Assembly (NCBI GenBank): GCA_963702695.1
Contig: CAVPDS010000002.1
Location: 1-64,000, forward strand
DNA: 64,000 bases
Reading direction: 5' to 3'
From: VAZQ01 sp963702695
GTDB taxonomy: Bacteria; Pseudomonadota; Alphaproteobacteria; Rhizobiales; Xanthobacteraceae
The notes under the pieces were generated by a model, which saw only the letters and a list, made by a program, of their open reading frames with translations, made no database searches and was not told the origin of the DNA. Position numbers and translations under genes: made by a program. This document shows, piece after piece, positions 24,903-33,362 of this stretch (positions within the stretch are counted from its first letter, which is position 1; each line of letters starts with the position of its first letter).

Positions 24903-25589
24903 CTACCGCACCGGAAAGTCGAAATACTGCTTGGGAAATGGCTCGCGGGCGAGGGTGAAGTGCCACCACTCCTCCTTGTAGGGGAGGAAGCCGCGGTGCT
25001 GCATGGCGGCGGCGAGCAGTGCGCGGTTTTGCCGGGCTGGTGCGCTCACGCTCATGTCGGAGGGCCAGGATTTCGGACTGAACAGGTCGAACGGCGTGCC
25101 CATGTCGAGTTCACCGCCGTCGGCGCGGTGCACCAGCGTGAGATCGAGCGTCGAGCCGCGCGAGTGACCCGACCGGTCGGCGATGTAACCGAGCTTGAAC
25201 AGGTCGCGCTTGTCGACGTCGGGAAAGAATTCGGCTTTGCCGCGCTGGTCGGCGAGATCGCGCGCCCAACGCATGAAATGCGCGACCGCGCGCGCCGGCC
25301 GGTAGCAGTCGAACACCTTGAGCCCGAGCCCGCGCGCCGCGAGATCGCGCTGCACAGCCGCGAGCGCCGCGCCCGCCTCCCGCGTGACCAGGCAGCGCGG
25401 CTGCTCATAGCCATCGATCCGTTCGCCGACGAAATTGTGTGCGCTCGCGTAGCGCATCTCGATCGCCAGCCCGGGCACCACGCTTCCGGCGTCGACGAAG
25501 CTTTTCGGCAGCGCCTCCTGCGCGCGCGCCGGCGTCGGCGCGAGCCATAGCGCGAACACGATCGCGACGCGCGGCATGATCTCCGGCAT
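24903..25589 (-). CDS. D-alanyl-D-alanine dipeptidase, VanX/DdpX family
   Basis: 228 residues with a signal peptide (to about residue 23, ends ARAQ). Family motifs: FDCYRPARAV, the zinc ligands His and Asp in SGHSRGSTLDLTL, and catalytic Glu with third zinc ligand in EEWWHF. These enzymes split D-Ala-D-Ala released in the periplasm, as a nutrient or to remodel peptidoglycan. No van-type ligase or regulator is nearby, so a vancomycin-resistance role is unlikely. Confidence 0.88.
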   Translation of the reverse strand: MPEIMPRVAIVFALWLAPTPARAQEALPKSFVDAGSVVPGLAIEMRYASAHNFVGERIDGYEQPRCLVTREAGAALAAVQRDLAARGLGLKVFDCYRPARAVAHFMRWARDLADQRGKAEFFPDVDKRDLFKLGYIADRSGHSRGSTLDLTLVHRADGGELDMGTPFDLFSPKSWPSDMSVSAPARQNRALLAAAMQHRGFLPYKEEWWHFTLAREPFPKQYFDFPVR

Positions 25590-25689
25590 GGCCCATCGCT
25601 AACATGAAAACCGGCGGCGACGCGCGGGCTGATTTCATGCGGTCAAGAAATGCTCTACTCTCCGCGCAGGGGCGCCGGAGAGCTCTGCC

Positions 25690-26208
25690 ATGAGAACGAT
25701 GACGATCGCGGTTGCGGTGGTGGCGGCAATGGCCTTTTCGGCCGCGCGCGCACAGCCGGTTCCCAAGCAGGATGACAAGGCGAATGCCGCCGGCGGCTAT
25801 TCGCCGGGCCTCGGCGAGATCATGACGCTGCAGCAGATGCGGCATTCAAAACTCTGGTTCGCCGGCAAGGCGCGCAACTGGGGTCTTGCCGACTACGAGG
25901 TCGACGAGCTCAAGGAAGGTTTCGAGGACGTGGCGAAACTGTTTCCGAAAGTGAACGACGTCGCGACCGCGCCGGTGATCGAAGGCATCACCAGCAAGCA
26001 GATCGCCGACCTCGAAAAGGCGGTCGAGGCGAAGGACCGCACCAAGTTCGCAAGCGCGTTCGACCAACTCACCGCGGCCTGCAACGGTTGCCATCAGCAG
26101 ACCAAGCACGGCTTCATCGCGATCCAGCGCCCGACCGCGCTGCCCTATACCAACCAGGTTTTCGCGCCTACCCGCAACGCCGAGCCGGCGCCAGGCCGTC
26201 ATCGCTGA
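25690..26208 (+). CDS. Periplasmic c-type cytochrome, cytochrome c'-like
   Basis: 172 residues. Signal peptide to about residue 21. A mostly helical body and one haem-attachment site CNGCH at 131-135, close to the C-terminus. Haem near the C-terminus and Lys/Glu-rich amphipathic helices are features of class II (cytochrome c') proteins. An electron-transfer or gas-binding role is possible. It precedes an orphan binding protein by 57 bases, with a family B palindrome between them. Confidence 0.78.
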   Translation: MRTMTIAVAVVAAMAFSAARAQPVPKQDDKANAAGGYSPGLGEIMTLQQMRHSKLWFAGKARNWGLADYEVDELKEGFEDVAKLFPKVNDVATAPVIEGITSKQIADLEKAVEAKDRTKFASAFDQLTAACNGCHQQTKHGFIAIQRPTALPYTNQVFAPTRNAEPAPGRHR

Positions 26209-26220
26209 GTACCGGTTCAC

Positions 26221-26260
26221 CGTCGTCCCCGCGAATGCGGGGACTCATAATCTCCGAGGC
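26221..26260. repeat. Family B palindrome immediately upstream of a solute-binding gene
   Basis: CGTCGTCCCCGCGAATGCGG then GGACTCATAATCTCCGAGG. It ends four bases before the ATG at 26265, so the CCGAGG at its edge is the only candidate ribosome site for that gene and the hairpin lies in its 5' leader. Compare the copies at 24781-24890. Confidence 0.75.
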
Positions 26261-26264
26261 CGCG

Positions 26265-27299
26265 ATGAAGACGTTGCTGAACTGCCTGTTGTTCGCGACA
26301 GCGCTGCTTCCGGCCGCGGCGCTGGCGCAGGAGACGACGGTGCACATCGGCAATGCGCCGTCGATCTCCGCGGGTGCGATCCTGATCGCGAACGAGCGCG
26401 GCTACTTCAAGGATGCCGGCATCAAGATCGCGATCGAAAGTCTCGACACGGCGGCGAACGCGATCGCGCTGCTGGCGCAGAATCACTTCCAGATCGTCGA
26501 GGGCGGGATCGCCGCCGGCTATTTCAACGCGATCGAGAAGAAGCTTCCGGTCACCATCGCCATGGCGCGGGTGTCGACGCCGCTCGGCCATCAGATCATG
26601 CTGCGCGCCGACCTCAAGGATCAGGTGAAGCAGATCCGCCAGCTCAAGGGGCGCGTCATCGCCACCAACGGGCCGGGCTCGGTGTCGACCTACGAGATCG
26701 GCAAGATCCTCGAGACCGGCGGCCTTTCGCTCGCGGACGTCGACATCAAGGTCATCCCGTTCGCGCAATATCCGATCGCCTTCGCCAACAAGGCGATCGA
26801 CGCGGCGCTCGCGATTGTGCCGTTCAGCTCGCAGCTCCAGGGCCAGGGCCTCGCAATTCCGTTCGCGGACACCGATACGCTGGTGCGGCCAAGCCCGATG
26901 ACGATCTCGGTCAACATGATCAACACCGACTGGGCGCAGCAGAACCCGGAGGTCGCGCGCAAGTTCTACCTCGCGGAGCTGCGCGGCGTGCGCGACTACT
27001 GTCAGGCCTATCACCACGGCGCGATCCGCAAGGAGATCATCGACCTGCTGGTGAAGAGCGGCACCGAGCGCCGTCCCGAACTGCTGCAGCAGTATCCTTG
27101 GCCAGCGCGCGATCCGACCGGCAAGATCAATACCGCGAGCCTGATCGACATGCAGGACTGGTTCATGAAGAACAAGTTCGTCGGCACGGCCTCTCCAGCC
27201 GATCGGCTCGTGAACCTCGCCTACGTCAACGCGGCCGCACAGCAGCTCGGTCCGTTCGTGGTCGAGAACAAGGCGAGCAAGCTCGCCGGCTGCCGGTGA
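26265..27299 (+). CDS. ABC transporter solute-binding protein, NMT1/SsuA-like
   Basis: 344 residues with a signal peptide (ends ALAQ). Type II periplasmic binding fold of the nitrate/sulfonate/taurine/thiamine-precursor group: GNAPSISAGAILIANERGYFKDAGI, then the phosphate-loop-like segment GRVIATNGPGSVSTYEIGKIL. The ligand cannot be inferred. No permease or ATPase gene is adjacent on either side, so it is an orphan that must use a distant transporter or act as a sensor. Its leader is a family B palindrome. Confidence 0.85.
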   Translation: MKTLLNCLLFATALLPAAALAQETTVHIGNAPSISAGAILIANERGYFKDAGIKIAIESLDTAANAIALLAQNHFQIVEGGIAAGYFNAIEKKLPVTIAMARVSTPLGHQIMLRADLKDQVKQIRQLKGRVIATNGPGSVSTYEIGKILETGGLSLADVDIKVIPFAQYPIAFANKAIDAALAIVPFSSQLQGQGLAIPFADTDTLVRPSPMTISVNMINTDWAQQNPEVARKFYLAELRGVRDYCQAYHHGAIRKEIIDLLVKSGTERRPELLQQYPWPARDPTGKINTASLIDMQDWFMKNKFVGTASPADRLVNLAYVNAAAQQLGPFVVENKASKLAGCR

Positions 27300-27464
27300 A
27301 GGTTTCGACAATTCTTCCATGCTTCATTTTGTGAAAGAGAGGAAGCCGTGGGTCACGCAGTCCCACCCGCGTAAACCCAGGTGACGGCTGCCCCGCGGTG
27401 TGCGATTTCTCTCCGGCCTGACGCCTCACCGCAGTAGCGCGGGTGCGGTGCTAAGGGTTTAGGC

Positions 27465-28022
27465 ATGGACACGGACGCCGCACGCAGCCAACTCGTTGCC
27501 GCGCTAACCCGGGTCGCCAGCGGCGACCGGGCGGCGCTGCGGCTTGTCTATGCCGATACCGCAGCGAAGCTTTTCGGCGTCTGCCTCCGTATATTGAATG
27601 ACAGAACCGAGGCCGAGGACGTGCTGCAGGAGATCTACCTCACGGTTTGGCGCCGGGCCGGGAGTTTCGATCCGGGGCGGGCGAGCCCGATCACCTGGCT
27701 GGTGGCGATCGCGCGCAACCGCTCGATCGACCGCCTGCGCTCCGGCGCCGCCAGCCGGCGGGTGGAACCGATCGAGGCCGCCGAAGATGTGCGCGACCCC
27801 GCCATGCCGGCGCTCGACCGACTGGAGGCTTCGCAACAGAATGTGCGGCTGTCCGCCTGTCTCGAAAAGCTGGAAGGACGCCAATCGGCGGCGATCCGTG
27901 CCGCTTTCCTGGACGGGAAGACCTACGAGGAACTCGCCGAGCGCATGGGCGTGCCGCTCGGCACGATGAAGAGCTGGATTCGCCGCGGATTGCTGAAACT
28001 CAGAAACTGCCTGGAGCCATGA
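27465..28022 (+). CDS. ECF-family RNA polymerase sigma factor (SigK-like)
   Basis: 185 residues. Region 2: ALRLVYADTAAKLFGVCLRIL, EAEDVLQEIYLTVWRRAGSF, ITWLVAIARNRSIDRLRS. Region 4: AAFLDGKTYEELAERMGVPLGTMKSWIRRGLLKLRNCL. These are clear ECF hallmarks of the SigK type. It overlaps the RskA-like gene by four bases (ATGA) and a fasciclin gene follows, matching the sigK-rskA-mpt70/83 layout known from mycobacteria. Confidence 0.92.
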   Translation: MDTDAARSQLVAALTRVASGDRAALRLVYADTAAKLFGVCLRILNDRTEAEDVLQEIYLTVWRRAGSFDPGRASPITWLVAIARNRSIDRLRSGAASRRVEPIEAAEDVRDPAMPALDRLEASQQNVRLSACLEKLEGRQSAAIRAAFLDGKTYEELAERMGVPLGTMKSWIRRGLLKLRNCLEP

Positions 28023-28726
28023 GCGACACCGGCCATAGCGACGAGCCCGACGACCGCGTCGTCGCCGCGGAGTACGTGCTTGGTCTGCTCGGCTCGGCCG
28101 AGCGGCGCGTCGCCGACGAGCGCCTCGCCAGCGATCTGGCGTTCGTCGCCCAGGTCGAGTTCTGGGAGGAGCGGCTGAGCGGGCTCGCCGACGCCGTCCG
28201 GCCGGTCACGCCGCCGGATCGGGTGTGGGCGAACATCGCGCAGGCGGTCGCGCCGCCGCCCGAGCCCGACGACCGCAAGAGCTTGTGGAACAGCCTCGTG
28301 TTCTGGCGCCCGTTCGCCCTCGGCTGCGCCGTCGCAGCAGCGGCGAGCGTCGGTGTGCTCACCTATGTCGAACTGCTGCCGAAGCCGCGCGCGCCGATGC
28401 TGGCGACGCTCGGCATCAGCGGCGGTCAGCCGGGCTTCGTCGCCGCCGTCGGCGGCAACGGCCGCAGCCTGGTGGTGGTGCCGGCCGCGCTGCTCACCGG
28501 CGACCAGCGTGCGATGGAACTGTGGCTCATTCCTGCCGGCGACAAGCCGCATTCGCTTGGCCTGATCGAGCCCGGCCGCCCGGTGACGCTCACCGTCCCG
28601 CCGGAGTTGCAGGCGCGGCTCACCACCGATGCCGTGCTCGCGGTGTCGCTCGAGCCGCCGGGCGGTTCGCCGACCGGCGCGCCCACCGGGCCGGTGATTG
28701 CGAACGGCAAGCTCACCAGTCTGTGA
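28019..28726 (+). CDS. Anti-sigma-K factor RskA-like membrane protein
   Basis: 235 residues. Cytoplasmic anti-sigma domain (VVAAEYVLGLLGSAERRVADE ... VEFWEERLSGLADAV), a membrane helix at about 100-118, then a periplasmic RskA domain (MLATLGISGGQPGFVAAVGG ... MELWLIPAGDKPHSLGLI ... AVSLEPPGGSPTGAPTGPV). It is start-stop coupled to the sigma gene. In mycobacteria, regulated proteolysis of RskA releases SigK; the trigger here is unknown. Confidence 0.9.
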   Translation: MSDTGHSDEPDDRVVAAEYVLGLLGSAERRVADERLASDLAFVAQVEFWEERLSGLADAVRPVTPPDRVWANIAQAVAPPPEPDDRKSLWNSLVFWRPFALGCAVAAAASVGVLTYVELLPKPRAPMLATLGISGGQPGFVAAVGGNGRSLVVVPAALLTGDQRAMELWLIPAGDKPHSLGLIEPGRPVTLTVPPELQARLTTDAVLAVSLEPPGGSPTGAPTGPVIANGKLTSL

Positions 28727-28816
28727 TCGGCGGCCGGCATCTGTCCGCCACGCCCTCCCGTAGCTGTTGCAGTGACCCCGACGCGGGGCGCGACAATCAA
28801 CCTTCTGGAGGACGAC

Positions 28817-29425
28817 ATGACTCTCACTCGCATCACCGTTCTGACGACGGTCGCCGCCGCGGCGTTCGCGTTCGCCGCTACCGCGACGCCGACCTTCGCG
28901 CAGATGAAGCACAACGGCATGACCACCGGCATGGCCAACGAGAAGACCGTCAACGTCGGAGGCGCACCGATGTATCCGTCGAAGAACATCGTCGAGAACG
29001 CGGTCAACTCGAAGGACCACACCACGCTGGTCGCCGCGGTGAAGGCCGCCGGCCTCGTCGACACGCTGGAAGGCCCGGGCCCATTTACCGTGTTCGCGCC
29101 GACCAACGCCGCGTTCGCGAAACTGCCGAAGGGCACGGTCGATACGCTGCTCAAGCCGGAGAACAAGGCCAAGCTCACCAGCGTGCTCACCTATCACGTC
29201 GTGCCCGGCCGGCTCTCCGCCAAGGATCTGCGGGACATGGCGAAGAAGGCCGGCGGCAAGGCCAAGCTCAAGACCGTCGAAGGCGAAGACCTCTGGGTCG
29301 AAGCCAAGGGCAACGCGATCATGATCGTGGACAGCAAGGGCGACACCGCCAAAGTGACGATCCAGAACGTGTTCCAGTCGAACGGCGTGATCCAGGTGAT
29401 CGACACCGTGCTGCTGCCGAGCTGA
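28817..29425 (+). CDS. Secreted fasciclin (FAS1) domain protein
   Basis: 202 residues from the ATG at 28817 with a CTGGAGG site. Signal peptide (ends PTFAQ), then one FAS1 domain: H1 motif GPFTVFAPTNAAFAKLP and H2-like VLTYHVVPGRL, ending IQVIDTVLLPS. FAS1 domains mediate adhesion or binding at the cell surface. It lies 90 bases after the RskA-like gene and is the most probable target of the adjacent sigma factor, by analogy with MPT70/MPT83. Confidence 0.9.
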   Translation: MTLTRITVLTTVAAAAFAFAATATPTFAQMKHNGMTTGMANEKTVNVGGAPMYPSKNIVENAVNSKDHTTLVAAVKAAGLVDTLEGPGPFTVFAPTNAAFAKLPKGTVDTLLKPENKAKLTSVLTYHVVPGRLSAKDLRDMAKKAGGKAKLKTVEGEDLWVEAKGNAIMIVDSKGDTAKVTIQNVFQSNGVIQVIDTVLLPS

Positions 29426-29427
29426 CA

Positions 29428-29456
29428 TTTTCCTCCTCGCTTCGGGAGGAATAAAA
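29428..29456 (+). terminator. Possible terminator after the fasciclin gene
   Basis: A short stem TCCTCC-TCGCTTC-GGAGGA, with T residues before it and AATAAAA after it. The stem is only six base pairs and no T-run follows on the plus strand, so activity is doubtful. Confidence 0.35.
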
Positions 29457-29651
29457 CCGGGCCGATCGCGCAGTTGTCGCCCCCGTTGCTGCCGATCGTG
29501 CGCCCTGAGCCCGCCGCCCCAATGCAGCGGGCTTCTTGCGGTGGTTCGTTCCGGAGTGTTGCACCGCCGTCCTTACGGTTGAAGCGCGCTCCGCCGGCGG
29601 CCTATGATGCGGATGATCGAGGTGACTCGTCGGCAACGTTCGGGGCTTCGC

Positions 29652-31268
29652 ATGACAGGGCCGCACATGCTGCGCGCGGGATTTCTGCTCGTTGCGCTGT
29701 TTGTTTGTGCCCCTTCGCAGGCCCAGACGCCGCCGCCGGCGCTCGCCGGGATCGCGCGTTCCGCGCAGGAAGGCCCGATGCAGGGCGTGCTGGTGAGCGC
29801 GCGCCGCTCGGGCGCGAAGGTCACAGTGACCGTTGCTACCGATGCGCGCGGCGCTTTCAGTTTTCCCGGGCCGCGGCTCGAGCCTGGCCACTACAATCTG
29901 GAGATACGCGCCGTCGGCTACGAGCTCGAGAGCCCGAAGTCGGCGGATGTCGAGCCCGACACGACCACGAACGCCGATCTCAAGCTGCGCAAGGCGAGCG
30001 ATCTCACCACCCAGCTCACCAGCGCGGAGTGGCTGCTGAGCTGGCCCGGCAGCGAGGCGCAGAAGACCCGCGCCGCGGCCTGCGCCGACTGCCACTCGCT
30101 CGAACGGGTCGCGAAGTCGCACGACGACGCGGAAGGTTTCCTCCGGCTGTTGGCGCGGACGCCGCACGCGGGTGTCGTGCGTGACGCTGAGGGCCAGGAG
30201 CTGGCGGCCTATCTCGCCGGCGTCAACCTCAGCGCCGTGCCGGAGTGGACCTATCAGCTCAGGACGCTGCCGCGCGTGCAGGGCCGCGGTACGCGCATGA
30301 TCGTCACCGAATACGAACTGCCGCGAAAGGAGATTCAGCCGCACGACGTGATCGTCGATGCGAACGGGATCGTCTGGTACTCCAATCTCGCCGATCTCAC
30401 TCTCGGCCGCTTCGATCCGGCGACGGGTCTTGGCAAGGACTTCGTCTACCGCGAGGACAATCCGCTCGGGCGGCTCGATTTGTCGGCCGATGCCAAGGGC
30501 AATCTTTGGCTCGGTTTCCGCTACCTCGGCGGCATCGCGAAGTTCGAGGAAAAGACCGGCACGTTCCAGACCTGGTACATGCCGCATGCGAATGCCGGCG
30601 CGGCGACCGAGATGAACGAGATTGCGGTCGATCACTCCACCGCCGATGGCAGGGTGTGGTCGACCGACATCGGCATTGCCGGCCTGCATCGCCTGCATCT
30701 CGCGAGCGGGGCGTTCGAGACCTTCACGCCCTACGCTGGGCAGTCGAACGAGCGGCGGCGCGGTGTCACCCAGGTGGTCACGGATTCACGCAACAATGCC
30801 TATTTCGCCGATGACGCCGCTGAGAGCATCGGCCGCATCGATGCCAGGACCGGCAACATCGCGCTCATGCGCGGCGCCCCGCCGCCTGCGCGCGCCCGGC
30901 GCATCAGCATCGATGCGCAGGACCGGCTTTGGGTTGCCCCGTTTGGCGGCGGCACGATCGCGATGTTCGACGCCCGCACGCAAGCGTTCAAGGCCTGGCC
31001 GCTGCCCACGCATCATGCCGCGCCGCACGACATCGTCTCCGACCGCAGAGGCGAGGCGTGGAGCACCGGCATGGCTGATGACCGCGTGCAGCGGCTCGAT
31101 CCTACGACCGGGGAGTTTGTCGAATACCTGCTGCCGCAGGCGCACGCGGCGAATGCCGGACGCACCAACGAGCGTCGACTGTTCATCGATGGCGCGATGC
31201 CGCGCGCGGCGCTCTGGTTCGCCGACAGCAACGGCGCCTCGATCTTCAAGTTCGAGCCGCTGGATTGA
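29652..31268 (+). CDS. Secreted haem/beta-propeller protein (CarboxypepD_reg - CxxCH - Vgb-like)
   Basis: About 538 residues from an ATG at 29652 (29667 also possible). Signal peptide (ends SQAQ). A small carboxypeptidase-regulatory-like beta-sandwich follows (GVLVSARRSGAKVTVTVATDARGAFSFPG), then a haem site CADCH (about 144-148), then a six-bladed-type propeller of virginiamycin B lyase/NHL type with repeats such as PHDVIVDANGIVWYSNL, LSADAKGNLWLGF and ISIDAQDRLWVAPFGG. A redox-linked enzyme of the periplasm is the simplest reading. A larger protein of the same plan lies at 57246. Confidence 0.85.
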   Translation: MTGPHMLRAGFLLVALFVCAPSQAQTPPPALAGIARSAQEGPMQGVLVSARRSGAKVTVTVATDARGAFSFPGPRLEPGHYNLEIRAVGYELESPKSADVEPDTTTNADLKLRKASDLTTQLTSAEWLLSWPGSEAQKTRAAACADCHSLERVAKSHDDAEGFLRLLARTPHAGVVRDAEGQELAAYLAGVNLSAVPEWTYQLRTLPRVQGRGTRMIVTEYELPRKEIQPHDVIVDANGIVWYSNLADLTLGRFDPATGLGKDFVYREDNPLGRLDLSADAKGNLWLGFRYLGGIAKFEEKTGTFQTWYMPHANAGAATEMNEIAVDHSTADGRVWSTDIGIAGLHRLHLASGAFETFTPYAGQSNERRRGVTQVVTDSRNNAYFADDAAESIGRIDARTGNIALMRGAPPPARARRISIDAQDRLWVAPFGGGTIAMFDARTQAFKAWPLPTHHAAPHDIVSDRRGEAWSTGMADDRVQRLDPTTGEFVEYLLPQAHAANAGRTNERRLFIDGAMPRAALWFADSNGASIFKFEPLD

Positions 31269-31597
31269 TGTGACGGCACTCGGCGACACGGCATTCGGCG
31301 AAAGGTTGCCGACGCCGGCAAGCCCGATGCGTCACGACGAAGCAGCGCGGATTAATCTTCATCGCCCGGTGTAGGCGGCTTTCCGCCCTGTCACTTCAGT
31401 GCGATCGACATATCCCGCTGGAAAGGGCCTCTCACTGCAGAAGGATACCACCTGATCGTTGCGCGCCTACGCAGCTTCTGGCGGCAATCCGTCAACGTTG
31501 ATTCCATGTGAAGCTGGAATAGGCAAAGGATTCCGGTGTAGCATCACCCAGGGGCCCCACAGTGGGATGCACCGCGTCCCTTAAAGGGAGAAACGTC
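31269..31597. other. Intergenic stretch without recognised gene
   Basis: 329 bases between the propeller gene and the Gly-rich protein gene. I see no tRNA, no convincing small frame and no strong hairpin. It presumably holds the promoter and leader of the Gly-rich gene, whose ribosome site AAGGGAG is at its right edge. Confidence 0.5.
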
Positions 31598-32227
31598 ATG
31601 TTCCGCCAAGTCATGACCGCTATTGCAGCGGCAGCTCTGCTTGCTTTCATCTTCGATCCTAGCGCGGCTTCCGCACGCGGTGGTGGCGGCGGTGGTCGCG
31701 GTGGTGGTGGCGGCTTTGGCGGTGGCGCTCACTTCGGTGGCGGCGGGGGTGGTGCGCGGTTTGGCGGCGGCGGTGGTGGTGCTCGCTTCGTCGGCGGCGG
31801 TGGTGCGCGGTTTGTCGGCGGTGGTGGCGCCCGTTTCGTCGGCGTCGGCGGCGCCCGCTTCGTCGGTGGAACCGTCGGTGTTGGTGGCGCGCGGTTCGTG
31901 CGTGGCGGCGTAGTTGGTGTTGGCGGCGCGCGGTTCGTGCGTGGCGGCGTGGTTGGTGTTGGCGGTGCCCGGTTCGTCCGTGGCGGCGTAGTCGGTGTTG
32001 GCGGCGGGCGGTTCGTTGGCGGCCGTGGCTTCCGGGTGGTTCATGCTGGTTTCCGCCCGTTCCCGTTCCGCCGGGCTTTTATCGGCGGCGGCTTTTTCGG
32101 TGGCGGCTTTCCGCTCTATTCGTCGTACGGCGGCTGCGTCGTTCCACGCACCGTACTCACGGCGTGGGGCTGGACCACGCAGTGGGTCAACGCCTGCTAC
32201 GACGACTACGACCCGTATCTTTACTAG
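31598..32227 (+). CDS. Secreted glycine-rich tandem-repeat protein
   Basis: 209 residues from the ATG at 31598 (AAGGGAG upstream). Signal peptide (ends SAASA). An RGGGGGGRGGGGGFGGG stretch is followed by repeats of GGARFVGGG that lengthen into GGARFVRGGVVGV, present three times almost identically. The tail is aromatic and basic (FRVVHAGFRPFPFRRAF), then YSSYGGC...WTTQWVNACYDDYDPYLY with two cysteines. Repeats differ mainly at silent positions, indicating recent expansion. A cell-surface or envelope structural role is a guess from composition. Confidence 0.72.
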   Translation: MFRQVMTAIAAAALLAFIFDPSAASARGGGGGGRGGGGGFGGGAHFGGGGGGARFGGGGGGARFVGGGGARFVGGGGARFVGVGGARFVGGTVGVGGARFVRGGVVGVGGARFVRGGVVGVGGARFVRGGVVGVGGGRFVGGRGFRVVHAGFRPFPFRRAFIGGGFFGGGFPLYSSYGGCVVPRTVLTAWGWTTQWVNACYDDYDPYLY

Positions 32228-32326
32228 GCTGATCTGGTTGCGGCTGGATCGTTACCACACGGCTTATCGATTCTTTGCCTGATGAAAGAATCGATCTGAT
32301 CGGTCGTTGGCGGTGTCTTTGTGATC

Positions 32327-32355
32327 GAGGTGGCCGGGTTAAGCCCGGCCACCTC
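32327..32355. repeat. Family A palindrome between convergent genes
   Basis: GAGGTGGCCGGG-TTAAG-CCCGGCCACCTC: a 12-bp perfect stem. It stands between the ends of the Gly-rich gene and the SDR gene, so it may stop transcription from both sides. Confidence 0.8.
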
Positions 32356-32378
32356 GCAGTCTGATCGCAGCTAGGCCC

Positions 32379-33080
32379 TCAGAATTTCTCCACCCATGGA
32401 CGCACTTCGATCTCCCACGTCCAGGCGCTGCGCGGCTGGTGGATCAGGTGCATGTAGGTCGCGGCGATGGCGTCCGGGTCGAGCAGGCTCTCCGGCTTGT
32501 CCGCCGGCTCGGCGCGCCGCGCGCTCTTGATGCCGCCATCGATCACCACGTGCGCGACATGAATGCCCTGCGGGTGCAATTCGCGCGCCATGCTCTGCGC
32601 CAGGCCGCGTAGCGCGAACTTGCCCATCGCGAACGGCGCCGACTGCGCGTAGCCCTTCACGCTCGCCGACGCTCCGGTGAACAGGATCACGCCGCGCCGC
32701 TTCGGCAGCATCCGCCGTACCGCCTGCTGCGCCACCAGGAAGCCGCCATAGGCCGACACGGCGATCGATTTCTCCACCTCGCCCGCATCCAGTTCGGCGA
32801 CTGGTCCGCGCGTGCGATAGCTCGCGTTGTAGATCACGATCTCGGGCGCGCCGAGCGTGGCGTCGACATCGGCGAACAGCTTGGCCACCGCATCGGGCTT
32901 GGAGGCGTCGCAGGCGAAGGTCTTGGCGCTGATCTCGCTCGCGAGCGCGGAAAGGTCGTCGGTCGTCCGCGACGCCAGCGCGATCTTGATTCCTTCCTGC
33001 GCGAGGCTGCGAGCAAGGGAAGCCGACAGCCCGGAGCCGGCGCCGACAATGAGGGCGGTGTTGAAGCGGGAATAGGTCAA
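32379..33080 (-). CDS. Atypical short-chain dehydrogenase/reductase lacking the catalytic Tyr
   Basis: 233 residues with a Rossmann fold. The dinucleotide motif reads GAGSGLSAS, so the last glycine of GxxxGxG is missing. NAS is present (YNASYRTRG), and Ser is present in LFTGASASVKG. The YxxxK motif is FAMGK, with Phe replacing the catalytic Tyr. These deviations match a recognised SDR subgroup (SDR_c10-like) in which Tyr is replaced by Phe and Lys is retained. It may bind NAD(P) without classic dehydrogenase activity. Confidence 0.85.
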   Translation of the reverse strand: MTYSRFNTALIVGAGSGLSASLARSLAQEGIKIALASRTTDDLSALASEISAKTFACDASKPDAVAKLFADVDATLGAPEIVIYNASYRTRGPVAELDAGEVEKSIAVSAYGGFLVAQQAVRRMLPKRRGVILFTGASASVKGYAQSAPFAMGKFALRGLAQSMARELHPQGIHVAHVVIDGGIKSARRAEPADKPESLLDPDAIAATYMHLIHQPRSAWTWEIEVRPWVEKF

Positions 33081-33362
33081 GCTGGTACTCCCTGATGAGC
33101 TTTGCCATCAGCTATACATCAGGATGAACGTCCGCGCGGCAACCTGCGCCGACTTTTGATCCGTCACCCTGAGGGGCTCGGCGCGGTTCGCGCGCGGTTA
33201 ATGGGAAGCAAAATTGATCATGAGCCGCAGCGCGTGGTTTTGAATTGATTGTTTACTGTGACGATACGAGCTCGCTGTTCAAGCGATGGCTGTACAACTC
33301 AGGTAAGCCAACGTTGGGTATCATGCCGCTTGTTGCGGAAAGAACGGCGGGATACTTCCACT

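Noticed and set aside
24903..25589. Vancomycin-resistance cluster suggested by the VanX-like gene
   Set aside because: No VanA/VanH-type ligase or dehydrogenase nearby; lone dipeptidases of this family are common in Gram-negative bacteria.
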